Positions 13,732-14,884 of a stretch of 14,884 nt of DNA are shown one piece after another. The translations under genes and the position numbers were made by a program. Within the stretch, counting starts at the first letter, position 1. Each line of letters starts with the position of its first letter. The notes beneath the pieces were generated by a model that saw nothing but the letters and a program-made list of their open reading frames with translations, was not told the origin of the DNA and searched no databases. This DNA is from Candidatus Curtissbacteria bacterium (GTDB lineage Bacteria; Patescibacteriota; Microgenomatia; Curtissbacterales; GWA2-41-24): assembly GCA_016195765.1 (NCBI GenBank), contig JACPYZ010000038.1, positions 1 through 14,884 on the forward strand. The letters run 5' to 3'.

Positions 13732-14884
13732 ATGCAGCATCTTAATCTCAGCACACTTAGACAAAATTACAAATCATTTGTCTATGAAAGTTACGGCTGG
13801 GAACTTGTCGACTCAACCCTCGTTTTAAAATTCAAATTTAAAATCACGCCAGGCATCGAATTTAATCCCACGGTCCGGATCAACAACGTCAAAAAAACCA
13901 TGTTGGACCAAATAGACAAAAAAGTAATCGACAATTTTGTCTTTCATTTGGGACTTGCCGAAATTCCAACTTACTGGAAATCTACTTGCGCGGAAATAAT
14001 CGAAATAAAAGCCTGTGAGCTGAACCAAAATCAAACCGAATGGTGGAAGGAACTGATCCTAAACGGCCTCGGAGAATTTTTCTATCAAAATAAAATCGAT
14101 TCAACTCAGACAGATTTTGTGCAAATAAAATCAACTGGGCAGCCAATAACAGAAGTTGATACCAATATTCACAAAAATAAATATCTTGTTTTGAATGGTG
14201 GCGGCCGGGACAGTGTTGTTTCTGTCGAGATTATAAAAAGTTTAAAAGATCAAACTGCCTTACTTATGTTAAACCCCACAAAAGCAGCAATTGATGTTGC
14301 AAACACAGCAGAAATAAAAGAACAAATCATAGTCGAGCGAGATATAGACAAAAAACTGCTCGAGCTAAACGATGAAAAGTATTTAAACGGTCACACCCCT
14401 TTTTCTTCTTACTTGTCATTTTTGTCTGTTTTGGTGAGCCTATTGTTTGACTACCAGTTTGCAGTTGTTTCTAACGAAAAAAGTTCAAACGAAGAAAATG
14501 TTATTTATCTTGGCAAAAAGATAAATCACCAATTTTCCAAAAGTTACGAGTACGAAGAAATGTTTAGATCTTATTGTAAAAAAAACTTATCTACAACCAT
14601 TGAATATTTAAGCATTGCAAGACCGCTTTATGAAATACAAATTTCCAAACTTTTCGCAAAGCACGAAAAATACTTCAAAGTTTTTAAAAGTTGCAACAGG
14701 GAGCAAAAAACAAATACTTGGTGCGGGGTTTGCCCAAAGTGTCTTTCGATATACATATCGCTTTACCCTTTTATAGATGAGTCGGAACTAAATGCTATTT
14801 TTGCCAGCAAACCTTATGGGGACGAAAATCTAAAATACTTACTTTTTCATATCACAGGCCTCGAATCACCTAAACCATTTGAGT
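13732..14884 (+). CDS. murL: MurL, UDP-MurNAc-L-Ala-L-Glu epimerase (3' partial)
   Basis: An open frame of 384 codons begins at the ATG 7 bp after mraY and runs off the right edge. After a family-specific N-terminal part (1-150) come LVLNGGGRDSVVSVEIIKSL (152-171), a PP-loop-like nucleotide motif; NGHTPFSS (219-226); SNEKSSNEEN (247-256); NHQFSKSYEYE (265-275); SIARPLYEIQISKLF (294-308); SCN (320-322); WCGVCPKC (330-337); and GLESPKPFE at the cut. This series matches MurL, characterised in Xanthomonas, which epimerises the terminal L-Glu of UDP-MurNAc-L-Ala-L-Glu to D-Glu with ATP and Mg2+. The family normally continues with a CVG-type segment, so about 50-70 residues are missing. Cys321, 331, 334 and 337 could bind a metal. 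A MurD2-type ligase using L-Glu would be its partner and is expected nearby. Confidence 0.85.
   Translation, partial: MQHLNLSTLRQNYKSFVYESYGWELVDSTLVLKFKFKITPGIEFNPTVRINNVKKTMLDQIDKKVIDNFVFHLGLAEIPTYWKSTCAEIIEIKACELNQNQTEWWKELILNGLGEFFYQNKIDSTQTDFVQIKSTGQPITEVDTNIHKNKYLVLNGGGRDSVVSVEIIKSLKDQTALLMLNPTKAAIDVANTAEIKEQIIVERDIDKKLLELNDEKYLNGHTPFSSYLSFLSVLVSLLFDYQFAVVSNEKSSNEENVIYLGKKINHQFSKSYEYEEMFRSYCKKNLSTTIEYLSIARPLYEIQISKLFAKHEKYFKVFKSCNREQKTNTWCGVCPKCLSIYISLYPFIDESELNAIFASKPYGDENLKYLLFHITGLESPKPFE

Overview
The window is part of a division and cell-wall (dcw) gene cluster from an AT-rich bacterium with small, tightly packed genes. Compact Mur enzymes, a DUF5652-like two-helix protein, a membrane-anchored Mur ligase ending in an ELPETYW-type motif and a MurL epimerase together suggest Patescibacteria (Candidate Phyla Radiation), perhaps Microgenomates. 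That placement is inference from gene content; there is no marker gene for taxonomy. Standard stop codons are used, including TGA, so no recoding is apparent.

Layout. Positions 1-2412 (+): the 3' end of rsmH, an FtsL-like protein, a compact FtsI transpeptidase and a DUF5652-like protein. Positions 2415-2853 (-): a four-helix DUF4383-like protein with an ideal Shine-Dalgarno and its own terminator, sitting backwards inside the cluster. Positions 2981-9594 (+): a tight operon of murE, a glmU-murC fusion, murB, murA and ddl. Positions 9595-11637 (-): an alpha/beta hydrolase translationally coupled to a membrane-anchored MurF-like ligase, whose frame is broken by one base. Positions 11640-11712: divergent promoters with overlapping -35 elements. 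Positions 11713-14884 (+): a 5'-damaged murF, mraY, and murL running off the end.

Function. The GlmU domain makes UDP-GlcNAc, MurA and MurB turn it into UDP-MurNAc, the fused MurC adds L-Ala, MurE adds the third residue, Ddl makes D-Ala-D-Ala, a MurF should add it, and MraY loads the result on the lipid carrier. MurL implies that D-Glu is introduced by epimerising an L-Glu already attached by a MurD2-type ligase, rather than by a MurI racemase. murD, murG, ftsW, ftsQ, ftsZ and murI are not in the window.

Most notable: the GlmU-MurC fusion; MurL in a presumed CPR wall cluster; MurA with Asp in place of the fosfomycin-target Cys; both MurF-type genes damaged as read; near-leaderless promoters; and altered signature residues in MurC, MurB and MraY.
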